NCBI GenBank assembly: GCA_047967505.1
Contig: CM106539.1
DNA length: 64,000 bases
Strand: one strand, 5' to 3'
Source of the DNA: Dipteris shenzhenensis
Lineage: Eukaryota > Polypodiophyta > Polypodiopsida > Gleicheniales
In this document: positions 1-10,657 of the stretch, piece after piece
Layout of the letters: every line of letters starts with the position of its first letter
Numbering within the stretch: the stretch's first letter is position 1
The notes under the pieces: generated by a model
Told to the model about the DNA's origin: nothing
Databases searched by the model: none
What the model saw: the letters and a program-made list of their open reading frames with translations, nothing else
Made by a program: the position numbers and the translations under genes

Positions 1-3000
1 GTTTGTTTCAACTAGGTTGAGGTTCCTGCAAAGTATTGTAGCCATCGGACATGCTTTGCATGGTCGATCATGCATTATCCATCATTTTTCCCGTAGTGAT
101 ATGCACATTTGCAAAAAAACACGCCCTTAGGTATGTTATCTGACCAAGTACTTATCAGATGGGTGTGCCTCTTTGAGAACATTTCAATACCACCTAGGTT
201 GAGGTGTAGGAAAAGTATTGTGCCCATCGGATATCGTTTGCATGGTTGATTGAGCATTAAATACTATTTTTGCTCTAGTGTCATCCACATCCATAAAAAA
301 ACATGCTGCTAGGTATGTTATTCGATCAAGTACTTATGGGATCGGTGCTCCACTTTGCATGTAAGTCAATTCCACCTATTTTAAGGTGTGTGAAAAGTAT
401 TATGCCCATCGGATATGCTTTGCATTGTCGATCAAGCATAAAACACCGTTTTTGCCTTAGTGTAATGCACAACAAAAAAAAAACACGCTGCTAGGTATGT
501 TATTCAAAGAAGTACTTATTGGATGGGCGCTCCACTTTGCACACAAGTCTGTTTCAACTAGATTGAGGTGCGTGCAAAGTATTGTGACCATCGGATATGC
601 TTTGCATGGTCGATCATGCATTATACACCATTTTTCCTGTAGTGATATGCACATCCGCAAAAAAACACGCCCTTAGGTGTGTTATCTAACCAAGTACTTA
701 TCGGATAGGTGTGCCTCTTTAAAAACATGTCAATACCACCTAGGTTATGGTATAGGAGAAGCATTGTGCCCATCAGATATGCTTTGCATGGTCGATCGAG
801 CATTAAATACCACTTTTGCCTTAGTGTCATGCACATCTGTAAAAAAATACGCTGCTAGGTATGTTATCCGATTAAATACTTATGGGCTGGGCATGCCACT
901 TTGCATGTAAGTCAATTTCACCTAGTTTAAGGTGTGTGCAAAGTGTTATGCCCATCGGATATGCTTTGCATTGTCGATCAAGCATAAAACACCATTTTTG
1001 CTCTAGTGTAATGCACAACCATAAAAAAACACGGTCCTAGGTGTGTTATTCAAACAAGTACTTATCGAATGGGGGCTCCACTTTGCACGCAAGTCTCTTT
1101 CAACTATTTTGAGGTGCGTGCAAAGTATTGTGACCAGTGGATATGATTTGCATGGTCGATCATGCATTATACACTGTTTTTCCCTAGTGATATGCACGTC
1201 CACAAAAAAACACGCCCCTAGGTGTGTTATCTGACCAAGTACTTATCGGACGCGTGTGCCTGTTTGAAAACATGTCAATGCCAACTAGGTTAAGGTGTAG
1301 GAAAAGTATTGTTCCCATTGGATATGCTTTGCATGGTCGATCGAGCATTAAATACCATTTTTGCCTTGATGTCATGCACCTCCGTAAAAAAACACACTGC
1401 TAGGTATGTTATCCAATCAAGTTCTTATGGGATGGGCATGCCACTTTGCATGTAAGTCAATTCCACCTAGTTTAAGGTGTGTGAAAAGTATAGTACCCAT
1501 CGAGTATGCTTTGCATTGTCGATCAAACATAAAACACCGTTTTTGCCTTAGTGTCATGCACAACCATAAAAAAACATGGTCCTAGGTGTGCTATTCAAAC
1601 AAGTACTTTTCAGATGGGAGGTCCACTTTGCGTGCAAGTCTGTTTCAACTAGGTTGAGGTTTGTGCAAAGTATTGTGACCATCGGATATGCCTTGCATGG
1701 TCGATCACACATTATCCACCGTTTTTCACGTAGTGATATGCACACCCACAAAAAAACATGCCCTTAGGTATGTTATATGACCAAGTACTTATCGGATGGG
1801 TGTGCCTCTTTGAGAACATTTCAATACCACCTAGGTTGAGGCATGGGAAAAGTATTGTGCCTATCGAATATCCTTTGCATGGTCGATTGAGCATTAAATA
1901 CTATTTTTGCATGGTCAATTGAGCATTAAATACTATTTTTGCTCGTGTCATGCACATCTATAAAAAAACACTCTGTTAGGTATGTTATCCGATCAAGTAC
2001 TTATGGGATGGGCACTCTACTTTGCATGTAAGTCAATTTCACCTAGTTTAAGGTGTGTGAAAAGTATTATGCCCATCAGATATGCTTTGCATTGTCGATC
2101 AAGCATAAAACACTGTTTTTGCCTTAGTGTCATGTACATCTGTTAAAAAACACGCTGCTAGGTATGTTATTCGATCAAGTACTTATGGGATGGGCGCTCC
2201 ACTTTGCGGGCAAGCCCGTTTCAACTAGGTTGAGGTGCTGCAAAGTATGGTCGATCACGCATTATCCACCGTTTTTGTTGTAGTGATATGCACATCCGCA
2301 AAAAAACAGGCCCTTAGGTATGTTATTTGACCAAGTACTTATCGGATGGGTGTGCCTCTTTGAGAACATTTCAATACCACCTAGTTTGAGGCATAGGAAA
2401 AGTCTTGTGCCCATCGGATATCCTTTGCATGGTCAATCGAGCATTAAATACCATTTTTGCTCTAGTGTCATGCACATCCGTAAAAAAACATGCTGCTAGG
2501 TATGTTATTCGATCAAGTACTTATGGGATGGGCGCTCCACTTTGCATGTAAGTCAATTTCACCTAGTTTAAGTTTTGTGCAAAGTATTATGCCCATCGGT
2601 TATGCTTTGCATTGTCAATCAAGCATAAAACACTATTTTTGCCTTAGTGTAATGCACAACCATAAAAAAACACAGTCCTAGGTGTGTTATTCAAACAAGT
2701 AGTTATTGGATGGGGGCTGCACTTTGCACCCAAGTCAAGTTAAACTAGGTTGAGGTGCATGAAAAGTATTGTGACCATTGGATATGCTTTGCATGGTCGA
2801 TCATGCATTATACACCGTTTTTCTCGTAGTGATATGCACATCCGTAAAGAAACACGCCCTTAGGTGTGTTATCCAAGAAGTACTTATTTGATGGGTGTGC
2901 ATTTTTTCAAACAAGTCAATACCACCTAGGTTGAGGTGCAAGTAAAGTATTGTGCCGATCGGATATGCATTGCATGGTTGATTGAGCATTAAATACCATT

Positions 3001-4240
3001 TTTGCCTTAGTGACAAGCACATTTGTAAAAAAACACGGTCCTAGGTGTGTTATCGGATCAAGTACTTATCTAACCGACATACCACTTTTCATGCAACTCA
3101 ATAACACCTAGGTTGAGGTGGGTGCAAAGTCTTGTGCCCATCGGATGTACTTTGCACGGTATATCACGTATTAAACTCCGTTTGTGCCTCAATGTCATTG
3201 ACAACCCTATAAAAACACGCTTTTAGGTGTGTTATCCAACCAACTGCTTATTAGATGGGTATACCACTTTGCATGCAATGCAATACCATAATTGTTGAGG
3301 CGCATGCAAAGTATTGTGCCCATCGGATATGCTTTGCATTGTCGATCAAGCATTAAACACCGTTTTGGCCTTAGTGTCATGCACAACCGTAAAAAAACGC
3401 AGTCCTAGATGTGTTATTCGACTAAGTACTTATGGGATGGGCACGCCACTTTGCATGTAAGTCAATAACACCTAGGTTGAGATGTGTGCAAAGTATTGTG
3501 ATGATCGGATATGCATTGCATTGTTGATCAAGCATAAAACAACGTTTTTGCCTTAGTGTCATGGACAACCAATAAAAAACATGGTCCTAGGTGTGATATT
3601 CAAAAAAGTACTTGTCGGATGGGGGAGCCACTTTGCAAGAAATTCAATTTCAAATAGGTTGATGTGTGTGTATAGTATTGTGTCTATTGGTTATGCTTTG
3701 CATGGGGGATCACACATTATACACTGTTTCTCCCTAGTGTTATGCACATCCATCAAAGAACACGCTCTTAGGTGTATTATCATACCAAGTACTTATTGAA
3801 TGGGCGTTCCACTTTGCATGGAACACCATACCACCGCTTTTGAGGCACGTGCAAAGTATTGTGTCCATCGGATATGCTTTGCATGGTAGATTGAGTATTA
3901 AATACCGTTTTTGCCTTGGTGTTATGTAGAATCATAAAAAAACACGATCCTAGGTGTGTTTTTCAAACAAGTACTTATCGGATGGGGATGCCACTTTGCA
4001 CACAAGTCAATGCTGCCTAGGTTGAGGAATGTGCAAAGTCTTGTATCTATTGGATATGCTTTGCATAGTCGATCGCACATTATACACCATTTTGCTCCTA
4101 GTGTTATGCACAATCATCATAAAATACATTTCCAGGTGTCTTATCTGAACAAGTACTTATGGGATGGGTGCACCACTTTGTATGCAAGTCAATACGACCT
4201 AGGTTGAGGTGTGTACAAAGTTTTGTGCCCATCGGAGAAA
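1..4240. repeat. ~182-bp tandem satellite array with trimeric higher-order structure
   Basis: About 23 tandem monomers of roughly 182 bp fill this stretch. Each carries an A6-A8 tract followed by ACAC..., a TAGGT(A/G)TGTTAT box, the phrase AAGTACTTAT, an ACTTTGCA-like box, a CACCTAGGTTGAGGTG-like dyad and TTTGCATGGTCGATC. Three variants alternate. Type A has CCCTTAGGT and GTGTGCCTCTTT; type B has GCTGCTAGGT and TTTGCATGTAAG; type C has GTCCTAGGT and TTTCAACTA. Type A recurs near 111, 660, 1205, 1752, 2300 and 2848, a spacing of 545-549 bp, so the array is a three-monomer higher-order repeat on its left side. Right of about 3.0 kb the order becomes irregular. The left end runs off the window. 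Small open frames here on both strands are by-products of the repeat. Confidence 0.95.
1877..1940. repeat. 32-bp tandem duplication inside a satellite monomer
   Basis: The segment starting GCATGGTC(G/A)ATTGAGCATT is present twice in tandem (1877-1908 and 1909-1940) with one mismatch. It lengthens one type A monomer by about 31 bp. Two monomers later (around 2240-2252) the usual stretch between CAAAGTAT and GGTCGATC is missing, shortening that monomer by a similar amount. Confidence 0.9.
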
Positions 4241-4495
4241 TGTAGATGCGATAATATTAGCAAATTCTCGGTATGTGTATATGTGTGTGTGTGTGGCAAA
4301 CAATTTTGATACAACAAAGTAAACACCTAGTGCACAAATTATGCACTTCATACCTTGAGTATTGTGTCAAAATAAAAGCTAAAATAAGCTTGTTGATGAG
4401 GATAAATACGCCCTTGAATAAAAGCATAGTTGTTGTATGACCACGATACGATCGCTTTGACACCTGTGATTTTGCCCACATGTAAGTTTGCAAAT
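4241..4495. other. non-coding junction between satellite and duplicated block
   Basis: The satellite pattern ends near 4240. What follows is AT-rich unique DNA with a short TG run at about 4281-4295. No gene or RNA is recognisable. Confidence 0.5.
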
Positions 4496-4760
4496 AGTAT
4501 AAAAAATCGTATAATAATATATTAATAGTTTGCAAATGTGTATAGCAAGTGAGTAATGGGAAGTGGAAGTGGGAATGAGGAGGGAGGAGTGGAATGGGAG
4601 AGGGGAGGTAATAGGGGTGTATGATAATAAGTATAAAAAATAGTATAATAATATATTAATAGTTTGCAAATGGCAAGTGAGTAATGGGAAGTGGAAGTGG
4701 GAGTGGGGAGGGAGAAATGGAATGGGAGAGGGGAGGTAATAGGGGAGTAGGATAATAAGG
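4496..4760. repeat. 134-bp tandem duplication
   Basis: A block beginning AGTATAAAAAAT and running through TTTGCAAATG, GTGAGTAATGGGAAGTGG and GAGAGGGGAGGTAATAGGGG occurs at 4496 and again at 4630. The second copy lacks about 9 bp after TTTGCAAATG and continues into more G-rich DNA. Confidence 0.85.
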
Positions 4761-5060
4761 GAGTGAAATGAGTGAGGGGAGTTAATTGGGGATGAAAAAG
4801 AGGGGGAAATATGGGATTTTGGGAAATGGAAGGGTGGGATGGGGAAATGGGAGGAGTATGGGACGTGGTGGAAATGTGGGTTGGGAGTGGTGGCAATGGG
4901 GGAGGAAGAAGAAATGGATGGGGGGAGGGCCAATGGAAGATTGGGATGAGAAATGGGGGTCCAATGGGAAAGGGGGAGTAATGGGAGCCAATGGGAGAGG
5001 GGAGGAATGGAAAGCCAATAGGAGAGAGGGAGGAATGGAAAGCCAATAGGAGAGGAGGAA
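4556..5060 (+). other. G/A-rich, C-depleted low-complexity tract
   Basis: About 500 bp in which the plus strand is built from GGGA, GGAAT and AATGGG words with very few C residues. The minus strand is correspondingly C/T-rich and yields proline/serine-rich open frames that are compositional artefacts. The tract ends about 15 bp before a TATA-like box, so it may be a promoter-proximal polypurine region. No coding function is supported. Confidence 0.7.
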
Positions 5061-5073
5061 AACCTAGTTTTTC

Positions 5074-5082
5074 TTATATAGA
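5074..5082 (+). promoter_or_regulatory. TATA-like box upstream of the MRS2-like fragment
   Basis: TTATATAGA follows the polypurine tract. About 30 bp downstream begins a leader rich in AAGCAAG words, ending at a good splice-donor context (CAG|GTACTT, exon end near 5206). The arrangement resembles a plant core promoter plus 5' untranslated exon. It is inferred from sequence only. Confidence 0.4.
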
Positions 5083-5333
5083 GTCTTCCTTCTTCATTCA
5101 TTCTCCCCTCATTTCATTCATTGAAGCAAGAAAGCAAGGACGAGCAAGAAAGCAAGGAAGGAAGAGCAAGAAAGCAAGAACGAGCAAAGTTACAATCTTC
5201 TTCCAGGTACTTGTAAATTTTTTTGATTAATTCTTTATCTAAGTTTTGTAGATTTGTTTTTTTTAAATTTGAAGAGAGAGAAAGAAAGAAAGAGAGAAAA
5301 AGTTTGGCAAAAATCATAGGAATTTATTTGTAG

Positions 5334-5784
5334 GTTGGAAAAGGCATTGCATGGCCTGAAGCAGGTGAGGCCTACCCTGTTCTAGATGAGTTGACTTCAA
5401 AACTCAATATACTAAATTTGGAACGTGTCCGTAGACTCAAAAGCAAGCTTGTTTCTTTAACTAGAATGTGCAAAAGGTAATGTCTTGCAATATTGTTGAA
5501 ATATTTGTAATGATGTTCTTGAGTAAAATGTCTAATTGATTTGCATAGATAAAAGTTTACTCTCTTTGTCTGTATAGATTAAAATGCAGAAATCATGTAA
5601 TTTACTTTTGTTACAGGTAAGAGATGAAATTGAACAATTGATGGATGATGGTGGAGATATGGCAGAGATGTATTTGACTGAGAATGAGCGCATGGAGTTT
5701 TCCTTTCAAAAGGAGCATCTCATGTCATTTGGGACTAAAGCATCTATGTCTCTCCCATATATGTTAAATTTCAGTACGAGTTGA
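5334..5784 (+). pseudogene. MRS2/MGT-type magnesium transporter fragment (broken)
   Basis: Two exon-like blocks encode part of the N-terminal cytosolic/matrix domain of plant MRS2/MGT (CorA-like) Mg2+ channels. Block 1 (5334-5476) reads AYPVLDELTSKL, then LERVRRLKSKLVSLTRM. Block 2 (5617-5784) reads VRDEIEQLMDDGGDMAEMYL. They are separated by about 140 bp with a donor (AAAAG|GTAATG) and an acceptor (TTACAG|GTAAGA). One G appears to be missing just before the donor (ATGTG where the family expects ATG-GTG), which breaks the frame between the exons. After MYLTENERME similarity fades and the frame stops at 5784. The transmembrane helices and the GMN signature are absent, so no channel can be made. 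The first 36 bp of block 1 are not MRS2: in another frame they read KALHGLKQ, like copia reverse transcriptase. I am confident of the family and of the truncation. Confidence 0.8.
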
Positions 5785-7600
5785 TGATGCAATCATTAAG
5801 GATGCTTGTATATTTAAAGAAAATGATGAGATTCAGACATTGGGTTTATTCTATAAGTTTCCTTAATTCATTTCCAATACAACATTCCATTTCCAATAGT
5901 AATACAATGATTTGTAGAATTATGCCAAGTCTATGTATCATGCTGCATTAAGTATCATTAATAGGAAATAACAGTCAAAAGCTCCAAAATAGTCTTGTCT
6001 ACTGCTCATAGATATTTATACATATTCCAAGAGTCAAACATCAAACACTCAGTCACTAGCTTCTTGTAAGCATATAATGTCTTTATAATTTTATATATTA
6101 TTTTGTTATGTAAATATTGTATTATTTATTTCTCAATCAACTATCAAATAATATTTGTTATCAAGTAAAATGTGCGTTATAAAAGGTAAAAGTTATTCCT
6201 TAGAATTTTAGATGACTTCTTCACACTATGTACTATGAGTACTGATGCACTTAATACTTTTGATTAATCTTCACACTTATAGACAATAAATTTCATTCAT
6301 GGATACTAAGTATCAAATGTAAAATAGGGTTTAGGATAGGAATAGTCACTTTTCCTCCCATCTTGGGCCATCGCCTCTAAGACCTTGGGAACCACAATGG
6401 GATCCCCTTTTTTTGGGATTTGAAAGTATGGAATGATGACATGTGTCCTTATCCCCATCTCCTAAACACATAAAATGATGCCATGTGTCCTCTTCCACGT
6501 AACTCATCCCTAGTTCTTTTGAGTGTTAGCACATGGTGGAAAGAGAATAGGATTGGAATACATTTGATCATAGTTGGGACCAATTTTTCCCATTCCCCCT
6601 TGTGCTAAGATAAGGCTCTTTTCCATTTGTAAAGTTGGGGCCAATTTTTTGCATCCCCTTAGAGGGCTTCCCCCTTCCCCATGTATGCTAGTGGGGCTAT
6701 CCTAGCCCCACAAGCGGCTTGCGAATTGCGTCCCCATGATGGTGGATTGTTGAACTACTTATTGGATTCAACACTTGCCTACTAGTCTAGCCTTGTGAAA
6801 ATCCCCATCTCCATCCCACCAGCCTAAGAACAGGTCTCTCGAATCCAAACGTGTTTGCAATTCAAGGGACTCCTCCAGCCTATCTAGCTTAGAGCAAACC
6901 TGTTTGCAATTCAAGGGACTCATCCAGTCTATCTAGCTTAGAGCAGACCTTCAATAGTCAGGGTCTACCATGTAAGAAGCCCTTAAGGCTTGGTGTAGCT
7001 TGGACTAGAACCTTAGCAATAGACCCAGGGGGACATACAAAGACTCTAGCCTCCCTTGCCCATTGGGCAACCTCTAGGGGGTCTACATAGAGAGTGGGGG
7101 CTCAAATAGTTGAAGGGCCCACACTAATCAATTCAGCCTCTTTTGGTTTTTGGCCTACCACGGGGAGGCCTTAATGCTTCCAAAGCGAAAATACCTTTCA
7201 TTATTTTTTTAAAATGACGATTTTATCTTGCTATTTTTCTCCTCCACATTTCCCTCATCCGTTTCAATTCACCATAAAAGGCTAGCATTTGATAAGGTAC
7301 GGGGAAAGTTTCGGAATGTAATGATGCCGGTTACCTTTTTTAAAGTTCTGTCGTACTCTAGCTCCTTCCCTTGCCCGTGCCACACAGAGTCACACTCACT
7401 CACACACACGAGAGAGGGGAGCGCGCGCGAGAAGCATGCACCATTTATTCTAAGTTGCACTCGCTGAATGCCTTGCTTCCTACAGGGGCAAGGGGCACCG
7501 ACACAGAGAGACAGAGAGAGGCCGAGCAAATTAGAAGTCTAGACTGGGTCGTCTAGGGAGTGAAGAAGGGATAGAACGAAAGTTGTGCCTTGACTGGAAC
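5785..7600. other. intergenic, mostly AT-rich
   Basis: No gene recognised. It contains one short duplication (6853-6950), and a CA/GA/GC-rich run at about 7380-7440 that lies upstream of the DUF247 gene and may belong to its promoter or 5' leader. Confidence 0.5.
6853..6950. repeat. 49-bp direct tandem duplication
   Basis: GTTTGCAATTCAAGGGACTC begins at 6853 and again at 6902. Both copies continue through CCAG(C/T)CTATCTAGCTTAGAGCA with few mismatches. Confidence 0.85.
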
Positions 7601-7696
7601 TAAGAGTTGCCTAAGGAGGGGACACATATATATAGTGAGAGCTTTGAGCAGATTGGGTTCCCTGTATCACAGAGATTGACGTTCTCTGCCTTCTCA

Positions 7697-8824
7697 ATGG
7701 ACTCCCCCAAAGATGAGCTTCAATGGGTGGTCTTCATCAAGACCGAGCTTGAAGACTCCATGAAGGCCGACTGCCTCTACTCCCCCTCCATCTTCATGGC
7801 CCCCAGCCCCTTACGTGGCCTCAAGCACGAAGCTTTCATCCCTCAGGTCGTTGCCATCGGGCCTTACCACTGCGATCTCGGACCTCACCATAGCTCCTTT
7901 CCGGATAACCAAGAGACGGAGCGATACAAGGCCGTCGCTGCCAAAGAGATGGAGAAGCACAAGATTATGGCTTCCAGGCAGGTTGCCAAGAAATTCCCAA
8001 GCGGGGACTTCTGTTCTCTCGCGGAGGAGATCTTGAAAATCATTGATAGAGTGCGAGAGCAGTATGACACCGATCTGTCCTGCAAGTTAAATGAGAAATT
8101 GGCATACATGTTAGCGTTGGATGCATCTTTCGTAGTGGAGGTATTGCAATCCACAACGGATCCTACTTACAAGTCGCGCTTCAACAACTATTTCTGTACC
8201 AGATTCCCCCGACCACTTCGAAAGTCGATCTTGCAAGATTTCGTTCTCTTGGAGAATCAAATCCCGCTTTTTGTGCTCCTGAAGTTAATCAGGATGGACC
8301 AGGACTGCGAATCGGACGCAAAGGCGGAACGAGTTCTGGGCTCCTTGGTATATAGGGTAGCTTGCGAGGTATTGCCTTTTTATGTGTTATCCGACGACAG
8401 CGTCTCCTCTGTCACCCGCAATATAAAAGATCGGAAACACTTGCTAGATTGCCTATATGGCATCGTCACCTATGGCCGAACTTCTGATGCAAAAGTCAAA
8501 CTGATCGAGAAGCCGACGCATTTTCCTCGAGCGGTGGATCTTCACAACTCCGGTGTGAGTTTTAAGGCCGTAGAACCTGCAAATTTGACGTCCGTCACGT
8601 ACGACGCCAAAAGGGCCATTCTTTCTGTGCCCAAGATCAGAGTGGGCGATGACACAGAGAGGCTATTTAGGAATCTGATAGCCTATGAGAGTCATCTCGT
8701 GGACAAAGTACAAGTCCTCTCGTATCTACGATTTATGAACAGCTTGGTGGATACGCCGGAGGATGTGGCTCTGCTGGTGGAGCGAGGTGTGATGCGCAGG
8801 ATATTGGCAGCAACGATGAGGTAG
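7697..8824 (+). CDS. DUF247-family plant protein, frameshifted before its C terminus
   Basis: A long intronless frame encodes 375 residues from the first ATG (7697); the frame is open upstream but has no ATG there. Family hallmarks: an N-terminal segment with FIPQVVAIGPYH (about residues 55-66), a following basic/acidic helix region, and LQDFVLLENQIPLFVLLKL (about 180-198), the LLENQ(I/L)P block typical of DUF247. DUF247 proteins are plant-specific, usually 400-550 residues with a single C-terminal membrane helix; the molecular role is unknown for most, though some act in self-incompatibility loci. Here the frame ends early at 8822-8824. The missing C-terminal part lies immediately downstream in another frame (8800-9072). 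The coding stretch is more GC-rich than its surroundings. It could be a recent pseudogene, an assembly error, or a gene with a variant C terminus. Confidence 0.85.
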   Translation: MDSPKDELQWVVFIKTELEDSMKADCLYSPSIFMAPSPLRGLKHEAFIPQVVAIGPYHCDLGPHHSSFPDNQETERYKAVAAKEMEKHKIMASRQVAKKFPSGDFCSLAEEILKIIDRVREQYDTDLSCKLNEKLAYMLALDASFVVEVLQSTTDPTYKSRFNNYFCTRFPRPLRKSILQDFVLLENQIPLFVLLKLIRMDQDCESDAKAERVLGSLVYRVACEVLPFYVLSDDSVSSVTRNIKDRKHLLDCLYGIVTYGRTSDAKVKLIEKPTHFPRAVDLHNSGVSFKAVEPANLTSVTYDAKRAILSVPKIRVGDDTERLFRNLIAYESHLVDKVQVLSYLRFMNSLVDTPEDVALLVERGVMRRILAATMR

Positions 8825-9072
8825 CCGAGATGTGGAACAATCTGTGCATGAACACGATGCGTGTCTGCAGCGAAGAGTATGATAAGGTGGCGCGAGACTT
8901 GTTGAAGCATTGCCAGTACAAGATGAACGCATGGAAGGCGGAGTTCAAGCGAGCGTATCTGTCGAGGCCGTGGTTAGTTGCATCCGTGCTCTCAGCTGCT
9001 GCGTTGTTGTTGATGAACTTGGTCATCATGTATTACACCATCAAGCTGTATTACAAGCCAGGAGGAGGCTAA
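8800..9072 (+). pseudogene. C-terminal membrane-anchor part of the DUF247 gene, displaced in frame
   Basis: Starting at GAT (8800) this frame reads DIGSNDEVAEMWNNLCMN, which continues the DUF247 alignment directly from the upstream frame. It then has a charged helix and a hydrophobic segment, about residues VASVLSAAALLLMNLVIMYY, followed by a short tail ending at TAA (9070-9072). This is the expected C-terminal transmembrane helix of the family. The change from upstream frame to this one near 8798-8800 needs two extra bases or one missing base. No homopolymer lies at the break and no plausible intron spans it. As read, the encoded protein would lose its membrane anchor. Confidence 0.8.
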
Positions 9073-10255
9073 TGCTAGTCTATCAAATGCTTCCAAGTAA
9101 GTAGATTAACAACGCCTATTGTATATGCTCCACTGTGCAATTTGAGAGACTTCTACAGACTTTCTCGAAAGTCTCGAATTCTACAGACTTCTACAATACA
9201 AATGAGCAGGAGGGTGATCACTACTCATATCAGATCCTCGCCTTGACTTTCATTTATAATTTTATAGGAGCAAATATTCGCTCCGACTCTTTATCCTAGA
9301 CCACGGACAACGATGCTCGTGTTTTTAACTTTGTTGTGATATATATTTGATCGCCTTTCTTTCCATCGTACATCTTTCGAGTCCGTTCTTCTTTCATCTC
9401 GTTAGGAGCTCTCGTATAATGCTCAATCGTACTGCAACATTTAGAAAAACTAGGAATTTTCGGATTATTATGCTTAGGCAACTTCGTTAGGTAACCTCCA
9501 TAATATTTTAGAAATTTTAGTCAAATACATCTGTACTAAAAGAATTCAACAGTCTATTAAATAGATCCCCAAATTGAAAAGAATGAAAAAATTTATTAAA
9601 TAGTATATAGAGGAGTAAACGATGCAAATCTTCCAAAAAGGTATTAAGTAGTGGATTGAAAAGAATTCTAAAACGTGTTAAAATAGTGGACTAGGAGTAA
9701 AGAGGTGGAAAGGCAATTCTTTCAAAAACGTATTTTGGGGTGGATGAAGATGAAAGGATGGAGGAGAATGATTAATGAGAATGAATCACTTAGTTTATAT
9801 GTAAATAGTGGTGTTTTTATTGGGAGGGAAATTTTAGTCGAGGGTTTTTTAAAATACTCCTTGAACGTACGTGATACATAGGGTTTCTTAGTAGTGCACC
9901 CTCTGAGTGTAGGTCCCCTCAGTTGATGTACTAGATGATTTTTTATTGTCCCACAAACCGGTTGGTCTCTCGTGGACACTAATAGACTTTTGTTCTTGTT
10001 GAGAGATCACACTCAACATCATGTGATCGTATGTGCATAGCACTAACCCAATAGAGTGCTATAAAGGAAAGGGTTAGATGTCCTAACACTCCCTAAATGG
10101 GTTTGTATATATTATACATTTTCAACTAAATCTAGTGCACAATTAGTTATTTGTGGTGTGCTCTCTAGCTGTGCCCTCTCTCATCATCTCCACTCTTCTC
10201 CTCACAACAATACAAAGCACCCATAGACATTATTTACAATATTGACATTGTAAAA
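9073..10255. other. intergenic, AT-rich
   Basis: No gene, RNA or element recognised. A 7-bp stem (GACTTTC/GAAAGTC, about 9156-9171) lies shortly after the DUF247 stop. Otherwise I see nothing. Confidence 0.5.
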
Positions 10256-10657
10256 ATATCTGGGCTACTAGAGCCCCCTCTCAAGTATTTAAAAGTAATT
10301 AAATAATGTCAATAATTAATAGTCCAAAAAGTGCTTGTATGTACATATAGCACAAAGCCAAGCCACATCTTGTGGCTTCAAGTATAAAAAATAAGAGGAG
10401 TGTATATACAAGAGAGGCACAAAGCCAAGCCAATGGCTTCAAGTACAAAAAAGAGTAGCTAGCATTACTTCTATGACTAATCTAAGTTCTCCACATCCTT
10501 GCTCCCTTCTTCGCTCCCTTCTTCCTCTTGATTAGTCCTAGAGCCCTACAAACGAGAGACATGTATCAATGTATGAAAAATCAAATCTTTATTTACAATA
10601 TTGACATTATTTAATTACTTTTAAATACTTGAGAGGGGGCTCTAGTAGCCCAGATAT
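10256..10657. repeat. perfect 59-bp inverted repeat with 284-bp spacer
   Basis: The left arm (10256-10314) begins ATATCTGGGCTACTAGAGCC. The right arm (10599-10657) is its exact reverse complement. The right arm coincides with the end of an exon-like minus-strand reading (EEQYIWATRAPSQ) and the start of its putative intron (CAA|GTATTT), so the left arm looks like a copied, inverted piece of that exon-intron border. The phrase TATTTACAATATTGACATT also occurs in direct orientation beside both arms. Confidence 0.9.
10350..10455. repeat. pair of ~40-bp direct repeats in the inverted-repeat spacer
   Basis: GCACAAAGCCAAGCCA...TGGCTTCAAGTA(T/C)AAAAAA is present at about 10350 and about 10417. The second copy lacks 7 bp in the middle. 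Confidence 0.75.

Noticed and set aside
75-4207. Many 60-90 codon frames on both strands in the first 4.2 kb
   Set aside because: They recur with the satellite period and on both strands at once; they reflect lack of stops in the monomer, not genes.
4379-5101. 240-codon proline/serine-rich minus-strand frame
   Set aside because: It is the C/T-rich complement of the G-rich low-complexity tract; three overlapping frames give equally biased peptides and there is no domain.
7607-7696. Longer N terminus for the DUF247 protein
   Set aside because: The upstream part of the frame has no ATG; the first ATG at 7697 gives a start typical of the family.
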